Assembly (NCBI RefSeq): GCF_014250515.1
Contig: NZ_CP060202.1
Coordinates: forward strand, 741,001-805,000
Origin: Hymenobacter sediminicola
GTDB lineage: Bacteria; Bacteroidota; Bacteroidia; Cytophagales; Hymenobacteraceae
Direction of reading: 5' to 3'
DNA: 64,000 nucleotides
Shown here: positions 1-9,514 of the stretch, in pieces
Layout: the number at the start of each line of letters is the position of its first letter
How positions within the stretch are numbered: the first letter of the stretch is position 1
Notes under the pieces: model-generated
The model's input: only the letters and a program-made list of their open reading frames with translations
Database searches by the model: none
Told to the model about the DNA's origin: nothing
Made by a program: the position numbers and the translations under genes

Positions 1-2300
1 GCTGCCTGCCGGCCCTGCAGCTGAATCCGTGGCGAGTTCAGGCCCCCGAAAAACTGCAGCGTCAGGCCGCGCCGCCACGCCGGCGCATCGGCATCATCAA
101 ACTTGGCAAACTTGTAGCTGGAGTTGATATTGAGATTATACATCAGCCCGCTGTTGTCGAGGGCCGCGCCGGTCAAATCGAGGGCCGGGCTGCGCAGCGT
201 GACGTAGTAGAAGTTGAGGTTGCCGCTCAGGTCCCACTTCGGCGTCGGCTTCACCGAGCCAAACAAGCTCACCCCGTAGGTAGCGTTGCGCCCGATGTTG
301 CGGAAGGTCTGGTTCTGCACGCCATTCTCATCCACAAAGCGCACCGTTTCGATGGCATTGCCGGTACGGCGCACATAGGCAGAGCCGTTAATCACCGTGC
401 CTTTAACGAAAGTGGTATAGTTCAGCTCGTAGCTGTCCGTAAACTCCGGATTCAGGCGCGGGTTACCGTAGCTGATGTTGAGCGAGTCAGAAGCGTTGAT
501 GAACGGATTCAGGTAGAAAATCTGGGGACGCTGAATGCGGCGCGAATACGCCAGGCGCACCGTCTGGCCGGGTTTACCGGGCTGGTAGCTCAGGCTCAGG
601 TTGGGCAGCAGATTGGTGTAGTTCTGCGTGAAAGTGCTGGCCTCCCCCTGTTCAAAGTTTCCTTCTATATCAGTGTGCTCCAGGCGGGCGCCCAGGCGTG
701 TGCTCACCTTCTTGCTCAGGCTGAACCCATAAGTAGCGTAGGCCGACAGCACATTCTGGCTGTAGTCAAACGTGTTGGACCGTTCGGCGCTGCGTATTAG
801 CTGGCTGTTGCCGGTCGGGTCTATCTGCACGTCGTAGTCGCTGCTTACGCGGCGCAGAATGCCTTTAGCGCCGGTTTCGAGCGTAGCGGTTTCCGAGAAA
901 GGGTGCGTGTAGTCAGTCTGAAGGGTGGTTTCGAGGTTACGGCTGAGGTTGTCGCTGCCTTCGCGGTAGGTTTTCTCGCCTTCTGTGGCCCGCTCCGGAA
1001 ACTGGTCCAGGTCGTAGCGCTGGGTGTTGCGGTTGCGGGTGTGCTGGCCCAGCACGCTCCACTCGCGTTTGGGTTTGCCCTCAAAGGTGCGCGTGTAAGA
1101 GCCACTCACATCGTAGCTCTGCGTCCGGAAGTTGCGGTCAGTAGAGCGGGTGAAAGCCGGAATGTTGCTGGGCTGGTTGAACTGGTCGTAGTCGCCTTTG
1201 TTGCGAAACAGGCTGCCCTGCACGCTCAGATTGAAGTTGTTGTATTTGTTGGGGTCGAAATCGAAGCCCAGGCGCCCAAATCCGCCGCCGCCCAGCGTAA
1301 ACCCGTCGCCTTCTTGCCGCAACGACTGCTCAAACAGTCCCTGCTCGTTGCGAATACTGCGGGTCAGTTCGTTGCGGTTGGGGCTATAGAACATGAAGCC
1401 ACTGGCCGAGCTGTTGATGCCGATTTTGCCGCGCCGCACGTTCAGCGAGGCATTGGCGTTGGAGCTGCGCGTGCCGCCCGCCACGCCCACGCTGCCGTTG
1501 GTGCCCTCCAGGTTGTTCTTCTTGAGCGTGATGTTGATAATGCCGCCTGTGCCTTCCGCGTCGTACTTGGCCGAGGGCGTCGTAATCACCTCCACGGTTT
1601 TAATCTGGTCGGCCGGAATCTGCTTCATGGCATCGGCCACCGACGAGGCCACAATACCTGAAGGCTTGTTGTTGATGAGCACGCGCACATTGCTGGTGCC
1701 GCGCAGTTCCACGTTGCCGTCGGGGTCTACGTTTACGAGGGGTACTTTGCGCAGCACGTCGGCGGCGGTGCCACCCGTGTTGGTCAGGTCCCGGTCGGCG
1801 TTGTATACAATGCGGTCTGGCTTGGTTTCCACCACGTCTTTCTCGCCGGTCACGGTTACCTCGCCCAGCTTCTGGGTCGTAGCGGTCAGCAGCACACTAC
1901 CCATATCCACGGTGCCGTCCGCCACAGTTATGTTCTGCACCTGTGCGCCATAGCCCACAAACGTCACCTGCACGCGGTAGGCGCCGGCTGCCACGCCTTT
2001 CAGAACGAAACGGCCTCGTTCATCGGCAGCGGTGCCATCAAGTGGCCGCTCGCCGGTAGCTGGCAGGAGTGCTACCGTGGCAAATTCCACGGGTTTTTTG
2101 GTAGTAGCATCCAGCACAGTACCTGTAATGCGGCCGTTGCCCTTGGGCGTTTCCGGCAAGCTCAGGCGTGGAGTAGGTGTCTGGCCGGGAGCCAAAGCAG
2201 GCCGCTGACCCGCTGGTGCACCCGGTGTGGCAGGCGTTTGGGCCATAGCTGGCACTGCAAGCAGCCCCGATAGATACAGCGGGAGGTATAGGTTTTTCAT
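1..2300 (-). CDS. TonB-dependent receptor, outer-membrane barrel family (partial)
   Basis: This gene runs off the left edge, so its C-terminus is missing; 766 codons are present. It starts at the ATG complementary to 2298-2300 and opens with a signal peptide (MKNLYLPLYLSGLLAVPAMAQ). A carboxypeptidase-regulatory-like domain follows at about residues 55-135 (GRITGTVLDATTKKPVEFA), then a plug region at about 150-250 (GGTAADVLRKVPLVNV, GTSNVRVLINNKPSG, AKYDAEGTGGIINI), then repeated beta strands of an outer-membrane barrel. This is the family of TonB receptors with a type-3 barrel common in Bacteroidota. It should sit in the outer membrane and import an unknown ligand. No SusD partner is visible on this side, so the substrate cannot be named. 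Confidence 0.9.
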   Translation of the reverse strand, partial: MKNLYLPLYLSGLLAVPAMAQTPATPGAPAGQRPALAPGQTPTPRLSLPETPKGNGRITGTVLDATTKKPVEFATVALLPATGERPLDGTAADERGRFVLKGVAAGAYRVQVTFVGYGAQVQNITVADGTVDMGSVLLTATTQKLGEVTVTGEKDVVETKPDRIVYNADRDLTNTGGTAADVLRKVPLVNVDPDGNVELRGTSNVRVLINNKPSGIVASSVADAMKQIPADQIKTVEVITTPSAKYDAEGTGGIINITLKKNNLEGTNGSVGVAGGTRSSNANASLNVRRGKIGINSSASGFMFYSPNRNELTRSIRNEQGLFEQSLRQEGDGFTLGGGGFGRLGFDFDPNKYNNFNLSVQGSLFRNKGDYDQFNQPSNIPAFTRSTDRNFRTQSYDVSGSYTRTFEGKPKREWSVLGQHTRNRNTQRYDLDQFPERATEGEKTYREGSDNLSRNLETTLQTDYTHPFSETATLETGAKGILRRVSSDYDVQIDPTGNSQLIRSAERSNTFDYSQNVLSAYATYGFSLSKKVSTRLGARLEHTDIEGNFEQGEASTFTQNYTNLLPNLSLSYQPGKPGQTVRLAYSRRIQRPQIFYLNPFINASDSLNISYGNPRLNPEFTDSYELNYTTFVKGTVINGSAYVRRTGNAIETVRFVDENGVQNQTFRNIGRNATYGVSLFGSVKPTPKWDLSGNLNFYYVTLRSPALDLTGAALDNSGLMYNLNINSSYKFAKFDDADAPAWRRGLTLQFFGGLNSPRIQLQGRQA

Positions 2301-2492
2301 TGGTAGGGATAAAGAAAGAGCCGGGAACTGTGCAAAGGGACGGATTATCACGGAGCGCTGAAAGCGAAATCTGCCGAACCGTCGCAGAACAGGGGTGAAC
2401 CGTTGACGGGGCCGACTGAACGGGGCAAAGCCGTTTGAGGCAGTGTCACACCAGACCCGGCTGGGGTTGCATGTTTTGGCAATAGGATAAGT
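2301..2492. other. Intergenic region upstream of the TonB receptor
   Basis: This is the gene-free part of the gap between the receptor start and the wrbA terminator. It should hold the receptor promoter and 5' leader on the minus strand. A CCCTTTGC stretch near 2335 resembles only the 3' half of the Bacteroidota -7 element. I see no ORF or RNA gene. Confidence 0.4.
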
Positions 2493-2526
2493 GCAAAAAA
2501 AACCAGCCACCCTAGTAGAGGTGGCT
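2493..2526 (-). terminator. Rho-independent terminator of wrbA
   Basis: Read on the minus strand, a 7-bp stem (arms 2505-2511 and 2520-2526) is followed by eight T residues. It lies about 85 nt beyond the wrbA stop codon. Confidence 0.75.
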
Positions 2527-2609
2527 AGTAATTGTTGCAGAGGTGTGCGGGATAAATTCTTGTTTCTAGATGTAAACGTAAGAAAAACCCGCGAAAACCG
2601 CGCCGAATA

Positions 2610-3224
2610 TTATTTAGAGGCAAGTTTTTTTGCAATTTCCGCAGTATGGCGCCCTTGGTAGCGCGCCCCTTCCAGGTCGTTGCCACTAGGCTGCCGCTCG
2701 CCCTGTCCGCCGGCTACAGTGCTGGCGCCGTAAGGAGTGCCGCCTGTCACTTCATGGTGGCCCATTTGGCCCTGCCAGGCATAGGGCAGCCCTACCAGCA
2801 CAAAGCCGTGGTGCAGCTGCATGGTGTGTACGGCCCGGATAGTGGTTTCCTGGCCCCCATGCTGGGTGGCAGTACTCACAAAAGCCCCACCTACTTTCCC
2901 AACCAACGCTCCTTTAGCCCACAGACCGCCGGTAGAATCCCAGAAAGCCTGCATCTGGCCACACATGTTGCCGTAGCGAGTCGGAACGCCCACTATAATG
3001 GCGTCGTAGTCGGCCAACTCTTCTGGCTTGGCAACCGGAATGTGCCCGAATGCTTTCTGTGCTTCAGTAGCGCCAATCTGGTCCAGCAGCTCTTTCGGTA
3101 GGGTTTCGGGTACCTGTTTGATGGTCACTTCATTGCCTTCTACTTCGCGGGCGCCTTCAGCTACGGCTTCCGCCATTTTGTAGATGTGGCCATAGGTTGA
3201 GTAAAACAGAACCAGAGTTTTCAT
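2610..3224 (-). CDS. wrbA: NAD(P)H:quinone oxidoreductase, WrbA family
   Basis: The predicted protein has 204 residues, the usual size of WrbA. It should be a soluble FMN-dependent two-electron quinone reductase that avoids semiquinone radicals. The flavodoxin-like FMN loop is at the N-terminus ([21 protein letters not shown]). Family motifs follow: [37 protein letters not shown], and [10 protein letters not shown] near the C-terminus. The ATG at 3224 is preferred over an upstream in-frame ATG at 3254, because the family begins right at this beta strand. The gene stands alone, with its own terminator downstream. Confidence 0.92.
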   Translation of the reverse strand: MKTLVLFYSTYGHIYKMAEAVAEGAREVEGNEVTIKQVPETLPKELLDQIGATEAQKAFGHIPVAKPEELADYDAIIVGVPTRYGNMCGQMQAFWDSTGGLWAKGALVGKVGGAFVSTATQHGGQETTIRAVHTMQLHHGFVLVGLPYAWQGQMGHHEVTGGTPYGASTVAGGQGERQPSGNDLEGARYQGRHTAEIAKKLASK

Positions 3225-3596
3225 GGGTATGCAGGTTAGGGTAGACAACGGCATACGCTAGTCTGGCCGGATAAGGTGCATACAAAATACGGTGATGTGT
3301 GTAGCTACACGAAGGCCAGCAGTTCTTGGCTTGCAAAGGACCGGCAGAACCGCGCCAGATTTTTTCAGTGCGTGGCTATAGCGCGTGCAACCCTTGGCGG
3401 CAGGTGCGGGCTCTTGTTGATGTAGCCGGCTTCACGCCCCGGCGTGTTATCTTTCCCATCTTCCTTTCCTGACTATGTATCCTAGGTCTATTCTGTGCGC
3501 GCAGCCCCTTCCCCAGGGCCCGTCCGCTCCGACGCACGGCTCCGGCGCCGCAGCCCGGGCAACGCGGTGAGTGCATTATCGTCGGCACTGCGGCCC

Positions 3597-4250
3597 ATGA
3601 ATGGGCTGCGGGGGCTATTGGCCGGTACGCCGGTTTCATCCGAAGCTCTTACTCCGCCAACTCCTGCTGTGCGCCCTCTCATTCCGTCTTCCCAACTAAG
3701 CGAGGCCGAGCTGATAGATGGCTGCCTTGCCGGCAGCCGCCTCATGCAGAAGTATCTGTACGAACGGTTTGCGGGGCGAATGATGGCCGTATGTCTGCGC
3801 TACGCCCAGACAACCTTCGAGGCCGAAGATGTGCTGCAGGAAGGCTTTATCACGGTGTTTCGAAACCTGAGCAGCTTCCGCCGCGAGTGTCCGCTCGAAT
3901 TCTGGATTCGCCGTATTATGGTGAATGCCGCTCTGCGCCAGCACCGCCGCAATGCTCCGCTAGTGGCAGTCAGCGAGGGCGAATACCCCGAGGAGCTGGC
4001 CGGGGAGGAGTTCACGCTTTCCAATTACGGGTTCGAAGACCTGATGAACATGGTGCAGGAGCTGGCCCCGCGCTATCGGATGGTGTTCAACCTTTTCGCT
4101 ATTGAAGGGTATGGCCACAAGGAAATCGGCGAAATGCTGGGTATTTCCGAAGGCACCAGCAAATCACAGTACTCCCGGGCACGGGCAATTTTGAAGTCTA
4201 AAGTCGAACGTCTCGACGCGCAATCCAAGCATGGCCACTTCCGCTCCTAA
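3597..4250 (+). CDS. ECF RNA polymerase sigma factor
   Basis: A 217-residue sigma-70 family protein of the extracytoplasmic-function type. Region 2 is visible as LMQKYLYERFAGRMMAVCLRYAQ and the EDVLQEGFITVFRNL helix. Region 4 is the C-terminal helix-turn-helix (GYGHKEIGEMLGISEGTSKSQYSRAR). The ATG at 3597 is chosen; a GTG at 3495 would add a Pro/Arg-rich tail unlike the family. The stop codon lies 20 nt inside the next gene, so the two are very likely co-translated, as expected for a sigma factor and its anti-sigma partner. The signal it answers is unknown. Confidence 0.9.
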   Translation: MNGLRGLLAGTPVSSEALTPPTPAVRPLIPSSQLSEAELIDGCLAGSRLMQKYLYERFAGRMMAVCLRYAQTTFEAEDVLQEGFITVFRNLSSFRRECPLEFWIRRIMVNAALRQHRRNAPLVAVSEGEYPEELAGEEFTLSNYGFEDLMNMVQELAPRYRMVFNLFAIEGYGHKEIGEMLGISEGTSKSQYSRARAILKSKVERLDAQSKHGHFRS

Positions 4251-5889
4251 TAACACCAACGACCCCCGGCCCACCGGCGACCTGGAACATCTGTTTCGGC
4301 AGAAGTTCGCGGAGGCCGAGGTAGCCCCACGCGCCAGCCTCTGGGAGCAGCTCGACCATGAGCTGCTGGTTCAGCAAAACGAAAACTACCGCCGCCGTCT
4401 GCTGAGCTACCGCTGGGCAGCGGCAGCATCGTTGCTGCTGTTGGCTGGCGGCGGCACTTGGCTCAGCATTCAACCCAATGCTACTGCTCCAGATAGCCAA
4501 ACGGGCATGGCCACTATCAGCAGCGCAACCACGTCGGCTGGTAGCTCAGCTTCCGCCGGTTCGTCGGTTGGCTTCTACTCTGCCCCTGGCCTGGCTGCCC
4601 GCCGTAGTAATGCTGGTGTCAGCGAGGCAGGTATGGCTGCCGCAACGGCCACCCCGGCCACGTCTCAGCCAGCTGCTGGCGCCACCGAAACCGCACTTGC
4701 CGCTGCTGCTGAGCTGCGTAGCTCCGTGCGGGACCTACTGGGTCTAGAGCAGAGCCGCACCACGGCCGCCGATAACAGTGAGCGTAGCTTGGGCCTGAAC
4801 GGCGGGCAACGCGGCACCTCCACGGCACTTGGCTCGTCGCTGCTGCAGGATGGCTACATCCTGACGACTGCTCCTGCTGCTGCTGGTATGGCCGCCTTCA
4901 CTACGGCTGGTATTTCGCCCGCAACAGGCGCTGACGCTCTGCTGGCCCGTGCCGTAAGATTACCGGGCAGTGTGGCTGGCTTCGGCCGCCCCGAAACGCT
5001 GCCAGCAGTTCCGCAGGCAACAGGTTTGCTGGCCGCCACCGACTCGGAGGAATCTGCCCACAACAAGGACGACGAGCCGAAGACGGCTAAATCACGCCGT
5101 TGGAAGTTCAATGCCGCTTATGCGGCCTCTGCCTTCAACCCCAACATCAATTTCGCTAAGGGCAGCGCCACTTCTCCTTCTGTGAGCTACGCCGATTTTG
5201 CGTCGATAAAGTCATCCGGCGATGCCTACGAAGCCGCCGCCGAAGAATACCGCGACAAGCTGCAGGCTGGATTGGGGCAGCGGGTTTCGCTCACGGCCGA
5301 CTACACGCTCAACGACAATTGGTCGGTAGCAGCCGGGCTGGCTATGGCGCAGCAGGAGGCTTCCTCCGGTACTTCCTGGTATTTCCTGGATGGCAAGTCG
5401 ACTGCCGCCGCCTTCTACGCGCCGATGCCTTCGATGGGGGCGAACATTCCGCCGCGCTACGATATGCCGGTGCGCAACGTAAACTACCGCTACCGCACGG
5501 CCAGCATGCCCGTGAGCGTCCGCTACACCACCAATGCCAAGCAGGGCTGGTCGGTTTATGCCAAGTTGGGTGCCGCCGTAAACGTGCTGCTGGGCTCCCG
5601 CACCGAATTGGAAGGAGTGCCCGAAGCTACCCGCGTCTATTCCCTGGCTTCCTCCGACTCGCCGTACCGCAAGGTGCTGGCCACGCTGCACAGCGGTGCC
5701 GGGGTCCGGTTCCAGCCGGCTGCGGCTTCCTGGAGCCTGGCACTGGGCCCCGATCTGGAAGCCGGCCTGACTACGCTGAATGCCAATCCGGCCCAAAGCC
5801 TCTCGCGCCAGAGCCGCCCCTATTCCATTGGAATGGAAGCCAGTGTGGAGTTTGGCAACGTCAAAGCCGCTCCGGTAGCTCGTCGTTAA
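4231..5889 (+). CDS. Anti-sigma-like N-terminus joined to an outer-membrane barrel
   Basis: The 552-residue product starts with about 60 polar residues (DLEHLFRQKFAEAEV, SLWEQLDHELL) ending in a basic stretch. One hydrophobic segment follows at about residues 63-80 (AAAASLLLLAGGGTWL). Next come about 200 residues rich in Ala, Ser, Thr and Gly that look like a flexible periplasmic linker. From about residue 290 the sequence becomes alternating aromatic/polar strands typical of an outer-membrane barrel (KFNAAYAASAFNPN, WSVAAGLAMAQQ, WSVYAKLGAAVNVLLGS, YSIGMEASVEFGN). The gene overlaps the upstream ECF sigma gene by 20 nt. I infer that the N-terminus holds the sigma factor and the barrel domain senses the envelope. 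Similar proteins occur beside ECF sigma genes in other Bacteroidota, but the mechanism is not established by the sequence. Confidence 0.7.
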   Translation: MATSAPNNTNDPRPTGDLEHLFRQKFAEAEVAPRASLWEQLDHELLVQQNENYRRRLLSYRWAAAASLLLLAGGGTWLSIQPNATAPDSQTGMATISSATTSAGSSASAGSSVGFYSAPGLAARRSNAGVSEAGMAAATATPATSQPAAGATETALAAAAELRSSVRDLLGLEQSRTTAADNSERSLGLNGGQRGTSTALGSSLLQDGYILTTAPAAAGMAAFTTAGISPATGADALLARAVRLPGSVAGFGRPETLPAVPQATGLLAATDSEESAHNKDDEPKTAKSRRWKFNAAYAASAFNPNINFAKGSATSPSVSYADFASIKSSGDAYEAAAEEYRDKLQAGLGQRVSLTADYTLNDNWSVAAGLAMAQQEASSGTSWYFLDGKSTAAAFYAPMPSMGANIPPRYDMPVRNVNYRYRTASMPVSVRYTTNAKQGWSVYAKLGAAVNVLLGSRTELEGVPEATRVYSLASSDSPYRKVLATLHSGAGVRFQPAAASWSLALGPDLEAGLTTLNANPAQSLSRQSRPYSIGMEASVEFGNVKAAPVARR

Positions 5890-5992
5890 TAAGCAGGTAT
5901 CTATCGAAAAACTTCTTCTCTCCTCTGTTGCCGATGTTGATTGAGCTACAGAAGGCTTCGCGCCGGTACCAAGACGTGTAGCCTCTGCTTCA

Positions 5993-6025
5993 AAAACCTG
6001 TTCGCTCGCCGGACAGGTTTTTTTG
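5993..6025 (+). terminator. Rho-independent terminator after the sigma/barrel operon
   Basis: A 9-bp stem (5993-6001 with 6013-6021) is followed by a T-run. It lies about 105 nt beyond the stop of the barrel gene and before uvrB. Confidence 0.8.
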
Positions 6026-6118
6026 TTTCCCGGGAAACCTACACTTTGCTAATACAGTTATCATAGGCTGGCTTTTCTGCCGGCTGCCAGCCCTGCTGGC
6101 TTCCCATTTTCTCGCTGC

Positions 6119-8155
6119 ATGAAGTATCAACTCACCTCGGAATTCAAGCCTACCGGCGACCAGCCCAAAGCCATTGCCCAACTGGTGCAGGGCATCAACA
6201 ATGGCGAGCCGGCACAGGTGCTGCTGGGGGCCACGGGCACGGGAAAAACCTTCACCATGGCCAACGTTATTGCCGAAACCGGCAAACCCGCCCTGGTGCT
6301 CTGCCACAACAAAACCCTGGCTGCGCAGCTCTATGGCGAGTTCAAGCAGTTCTTTCCCAACAACGCCGTCGAGTACTACATCAGCTACTACGACTACTAC
6401 CAGCCCGAGGCCTACATTGCCAGCACCGACGTGTTCATCGAGAAGGACCTGGCCATCAACCAGGAAATCGAGAAGCTGCGGCTGCACACTACGTCCACGC
6501 TGCTCTCGGGCCGCCGCGACGTGATTGTTATTGCGTCGGTGTCGTGCATCTATGGCATCGGCAACCCGGAGGAGTTCAGCAAAAACGTGATTTACATGGC
6601 CCCCGGCCTGCGGTACTCACGCAACAACCTGCTCTACCAGTTCGTCCAGATTCTGTATTCGCGCACCGAAATGGAGTTTACGCGCGGCAGTTTCCGGGTG
6701 AAGGGAGACACCGTAGACGTATTTCCGGCCTACGCCGACTACGCCTACCGCATCTTCTTTTTCGGTGACGAAATCGAGGCCATTCACAAGATTGACCCGC
6801 AGAGCGGCAAGAAACTCTCCGACGAAAAGTCGGTGACGCTCTACCCGGCGCAGCTGTTCGTGACCGGCAAAGACACGCTCAACCAAGCCATCAAGGAAAT
6901 CCAGTTTGATCTGGTGCAGCAGCATGCCTACTTCGAGAAGGAGGGGCGCGATTCGGAGGCCAAGCGCATCATGGAGCGCACCGAGTTTGATCTGGAAATG
7001 ATTCGGGAGCTGGGCTACTGCTCCGGTATCGAGAACTACTCGCGCTACTTCGATGGACGCCAGCCCGGCAGCCGCCCGTTCTGCCTGCTCGACTATTTTC
7101 CCAGCGACTATCTGCTGGTAGTAGACGAAAGCCACGCCACCATGCCCCAGATCCGGGCCATGTGGGGCGGCGACCGAAGCCGCAAAACGGCCCTCATCGA
7201 GTACGGTTTCCGTCTGCCTTCGGCCTTCGATAACCGCCCGCTGACATTCAATGAGTTTGAAAGCATGTTTCAGCAGGCTGTGTACGTTTCCGCGACGCCA
7301 GCCGATTACGAGTTGACGCAGGCCAACGGCATCATCGTGGAGCAGATTATCCGTCCTACGGGCCTGCTCGACCCCGAAATTGACCTGCGCCCCAGCACCA
7401 ACCAGATTGACGACCTGCTGGACGAAGTGGACAACCGCGTGAAGATGGGCGACCGGGTGCTCGTGACCACGCTCACCAAGCGCATGGCCGAAGAGCTGCA
7501 GAAATACATGGAGCGCCTCGGCATCAAGTCGAGCTACGTGCACTCCGACGTGAAAACCCTGGACCGGGTGGAAATTCTGCGCCAGCTGCGCCTCGGCGAA
7601 ATCGACGTGCTAATTGGCGTCAACCTGCTGCGTGAAGGCCTCGACTTGCCCGAAGTAAGCCTCGTAGCCATTCTGGATGCTGACAAAGAAGGCTTCCTGC
7701 GTGACCAGCGCAGCCTGATCCAGACCATGGGCCGCGCCGCCCGAAACGACCGGGGCAAAGTCATCATGTACGCTGACCGCATGACCGGCTCCATGCAGCG
7801 CGCCATCGACGAGACGAACCGCCGCCGCGCCACTCAGCTGGCCTACAATCAGGAGCACGGCATCACGCCGCGCACGGTGCGCAAGAGCCACGCCGAAATC
7901 ATGGGGCAGACCTCGCTGTCGGATTACCGCATTGTGGAGACGCAGGGATACGCCGGCCCCGATACGGATGGAACACTGGCCATTGCTGCCGAGCCGGTGA
8001 TATCCATGATGAACCGCCCGGATCTGGAGAAGCTCATCAAGCAGACCGAAAAGCAGATGGAAGCCGCTGCCAAGGACCTCGACTTCCTCACGGCCGCCAA
8101 GCTCCGCGACGAGCTGTCCGCGCTGAAGCAGGTGCTCAAGACCAAGCGCGAGTAA
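6119..8155 (+). CDS. uvrB: Excinuclease ABC subunit B
   Basis: UvrB, 678 residues, is the damage-verifying helicase of nucleotide excision repair; UvrA loads it onto DNA and it recruits UvrC. Visible motifs are the Walker A loop GATGTGKT at residues 37-44, the Tyr-rich beta-hairpin YYDYYQPEAY near residue 90 that probes the DNA, the DESH helicase box, the C-terminal helicase motifs (LREGLDLPEVSLVAILDADKEG, QTMGRAARN), and the UVR domain at about 637-672 (LEKLIKQTEKQMEAAAKDLDF) that binds UvrC. Length and domain order are normal. It appears monocistronic. Confidence 0.98.
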   Translation: MKYQLTSEFKPTGDQPKAIAQLVQGINNGEPAQVLLGATGTGKTFTMANVIAETGKPALVLCHNKTLAAQLYGEFKQFFPNNAVEYYISYYDYYQPEAYIASTDVFIEKDLAINQEIEKLRLHTTSTLLSGRRDVIVIASVSCIYGIGNPEEFSKNVIYMAPGLRYSRNNLLYQFVQILYSRTEMEFTRGSFRVKGDTVDVFPAYADYAYRIFFFGDEIEAIHKIDPQSGKKLSDEKSVTLYPAQLFVTGKDTLNQAIKEIQFDLVQQHAYFEKEGRDSEAKRIMERTEFDLEMIRELGYCSGIENYSRYFDGRQPGSRPFCLLDYFPSDYLLVVDESHATMPQIRAMWGGDRSRKTALIEYGFRLPSAFDNRPLTFNEFESMFQQAVYVSATPADYELTQANGIIVEQIIRPTGLLDPEIDLRPSTNQIDDLLDEVDNRVKMGDRVLVTTLTKRMAEELQKYMERLGIKSSYVHSDVKTLDRVEILRQLRLGEIDVLIGVNLLREGLDLPEVSLVAILDADKEGFLRDQRSLIQTMGRAARNDRGKVIMYADRMTGSMQRAIDETNRRRATQLAYNQEHGITPRTVRKSHAEIMGQTSLSDYRIVETQGYAGPDTDGTLAIAAEPVISMMNRPDLEKLIKQTEKQMEAAAKDLDFLTAAKLRDELSALKQVLKTKRE

Positions 8156-8197
8156 AAGCTCTAGCTTCAGGTGCTCATCACGTCTATCTTTTAGCAC

Positions 8198-8713
8198 ATG
8201 TATCGTATTTCGCTCCGGCTACTCAGTGCATTTGTTTTGCTGCTCAGCTTGTCGCAGTTGACCACTGCCTGTGTACAGCGCTACACCTACATGCAGGTAT
8301 TCTACTACGGTTCTAAGACAGTGGTTGGGCCTATTCTGCGGTTTAGCCCAGCTTTCAAGGGGAAAGCCGAAATAGAAATGGTGCCGGACGAGTACACTAA
8401 AATGCTGAGTCCTATTGCTTTTTTCTCTGCAAGCAGCGGCACAACCACGACTACCGTAACTACCAGTGAAGGAACCTTTGTAGATGGTCAGCTGCAAACG
8501 GCAGCGCAGCTAGAGCAGCAGCATAAGCAGGAGGCTGCAGAGCATAAAGCCCAGATGGCATCCATCACGGCAATGATGAACCGGCATGTAGCGGCCACTA
8601 CGCAGCAACTGAGTGACGCGCTGAATAGCACCGCAGAAGAAGGATGGGAAGTAACGCAGATGGCCTCTCTCGAAAACGGGGGCTTGGTGTATCTACTTCG
8701 TAAGAAGAAGTAA
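8198..8713 (+). CDS. Secreted protein of unknown function
   Basis: I do not recognise this 171-residue protein. It has an N-terminal signal sequence (LLSAFVLLLSLSQLTTAC); the Cys lies at a possible cleavage site, but the residues before it are not a good lipobox. The middle (about residues 95-140) is rich in Gln, Glu, His and Ala and is probably helical or coiled coil. The C-terminus contains EEGWEVTQMASLENGGLVYLLRK, reminiscent of the short DUF4177-like ending of proteins that finish with a strand after GWE. The gene lies 42 nt after uvrB and has its own terminator. Confidence 0.7.
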   Translation: MYRISLRLLSAFVLLLSLSQLTTACVQRYTYMQVFYYGSKTVVGPILRFSPAFKGKAEIEMVPDEYTKMLSPIAFFSASSGTTTTTVTTSEGTFVDGQLQTAAQLEQQHKQEAAEHKAQMASITAMMNRHVAATTQQLSDALNSTAEEGWEVTQMASLENGGLVYLLRKKK

Positions 8714-8733
8714 AATAGCTTGAACAGGAAATG

Positions 8734-8761
8734 AAGCCCCAGCTGCCCGCTGGGGCTTTTT
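8734..8761 (+). terminator. Rho-independent terminator
   Basis: A 10-bp stem (8734-8743 with 8749-8758) continues into five T residues, 20 nt after the stop of the small secreted protein gene. Confidence 0.85.
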
Positions 8762-8836
8762 GCGTCTCTGATTCGGGCATTGCAGCCATTGCCGGCTGGT
8801 TGGCGTACTTTGGGGAGCCATGTTGCCGGAGCTTCT

Positions 8837-9514
8837 ATGAAAATACTGCTGGTTGAGGACGAGCCCAAGCTGGCCTCGTTCGTGAAAAAAGGATTTGAGC
8901 ACGAAGGCTACGAGCTGACCATCGGCTACGACGGCCGCATGGGCGACTCGCTGTTTCAGCAGCAGCCCTACGACCTGGTGATTCTGGACGTGAACCTGCC
9001 GTACCTGAACGGTTTCGAGCTGTGCCGCCGCATCCGGGAAACCGACCGGCAGGTGCCCATCCTGCTGCTCACGGCCCTCGACTCGCTGGACGATAAAGTG
9101 ACGGGCTTTGAGGCCGGCGCCGATGACTACTTGGCCAAGCCGTTTGCCTTTAAGGAGCTGCTACTGCGTGCCCGCGCCCTCACCAAGCGTGCCTCCGCCA
9201 ACGAGCCCAACCGGCAGGCCTTGCGCATGGCCGACCTGGAGCTGAACCTCGACTCCAAAATCGTGACCCGCAACGGCCAGCGCATCGACCTGACGACGCG
9301 GGAATATGCGCTGCTGGAGCATCTGCTGCTGAACCGGGGTAAAATTGTGAGCCGTGTAGACATTGCCGAGCGGGTCTGGGAGTTGGATTTCGACACCAGT
9401 ACCAACGTCATTGACGTGTACGTGAGCTACTTGCGCAAAAAGCTGGACCGGGACTTCTCGCCCAAGCTGATTCATACGGTGGTGGGCATGGGCTACGTAA
9501 TGCGGGAAGGCTGA
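8837..9514 (+). CDS. Response regulator, OmpR/CusR type
   Basis: A 225-residue two-domain regulator. The receiver domain (about 1-118) has the acidic pair E7/D8, the phospho-acceptor D51 (LVILDVNLPYLNG), the Thr of LLLTALDS and the Lys of YLAKPF. A winged-helix OmpR-type DNA-binding domain follows (about 128-222; LTTREYALLEHLLLNRGKIVSR, VYVSYLRKKLDR, HTVVGMGYVM). The ATG at 8837 starts directly at the receiver fold. Its stop overlaps the start of the kinase gene (ATGA). The pair sits just before an RND efflux operon, so control of efflux is a reasonable inference. Metal-responsive CusR-like regulators are the closest style. Confidence 0.93.
   Translation: MKILLVEDEPKLASFVKKGFEHEGYELTIGYDGRMGDSLFQQQPYDLVILDVNLPYLNGFELCRRIRETDRQVPILLLTALDSLDDKVTGFEAGADDYLAKPFAFKELLLRARALTKRASANEPNRQALRMADLELNLDSKIVTRNGQRIDLTTREYALLEHLLLNRGKIVSRVDIAERVWELDFDTSTNVIDVYVSYLRKKLDRDFSPKLIHTVVGMGYVMREG

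Noticed and set aside
903..1661. 252-codon plus-strand frame inside the TonB receptor
   Set aside because: The minus strand carries conserved receptor segments through this whole range. The plus-strand frame has no recognisable domain.
4500..5090. Possible frameshift or assembly error in the Ala/Ser/Thr-rich middle of the barrel gene
   Set aside because: The frame stays open through to a convincing barrel. The composition fits a linker, so no break is needed.
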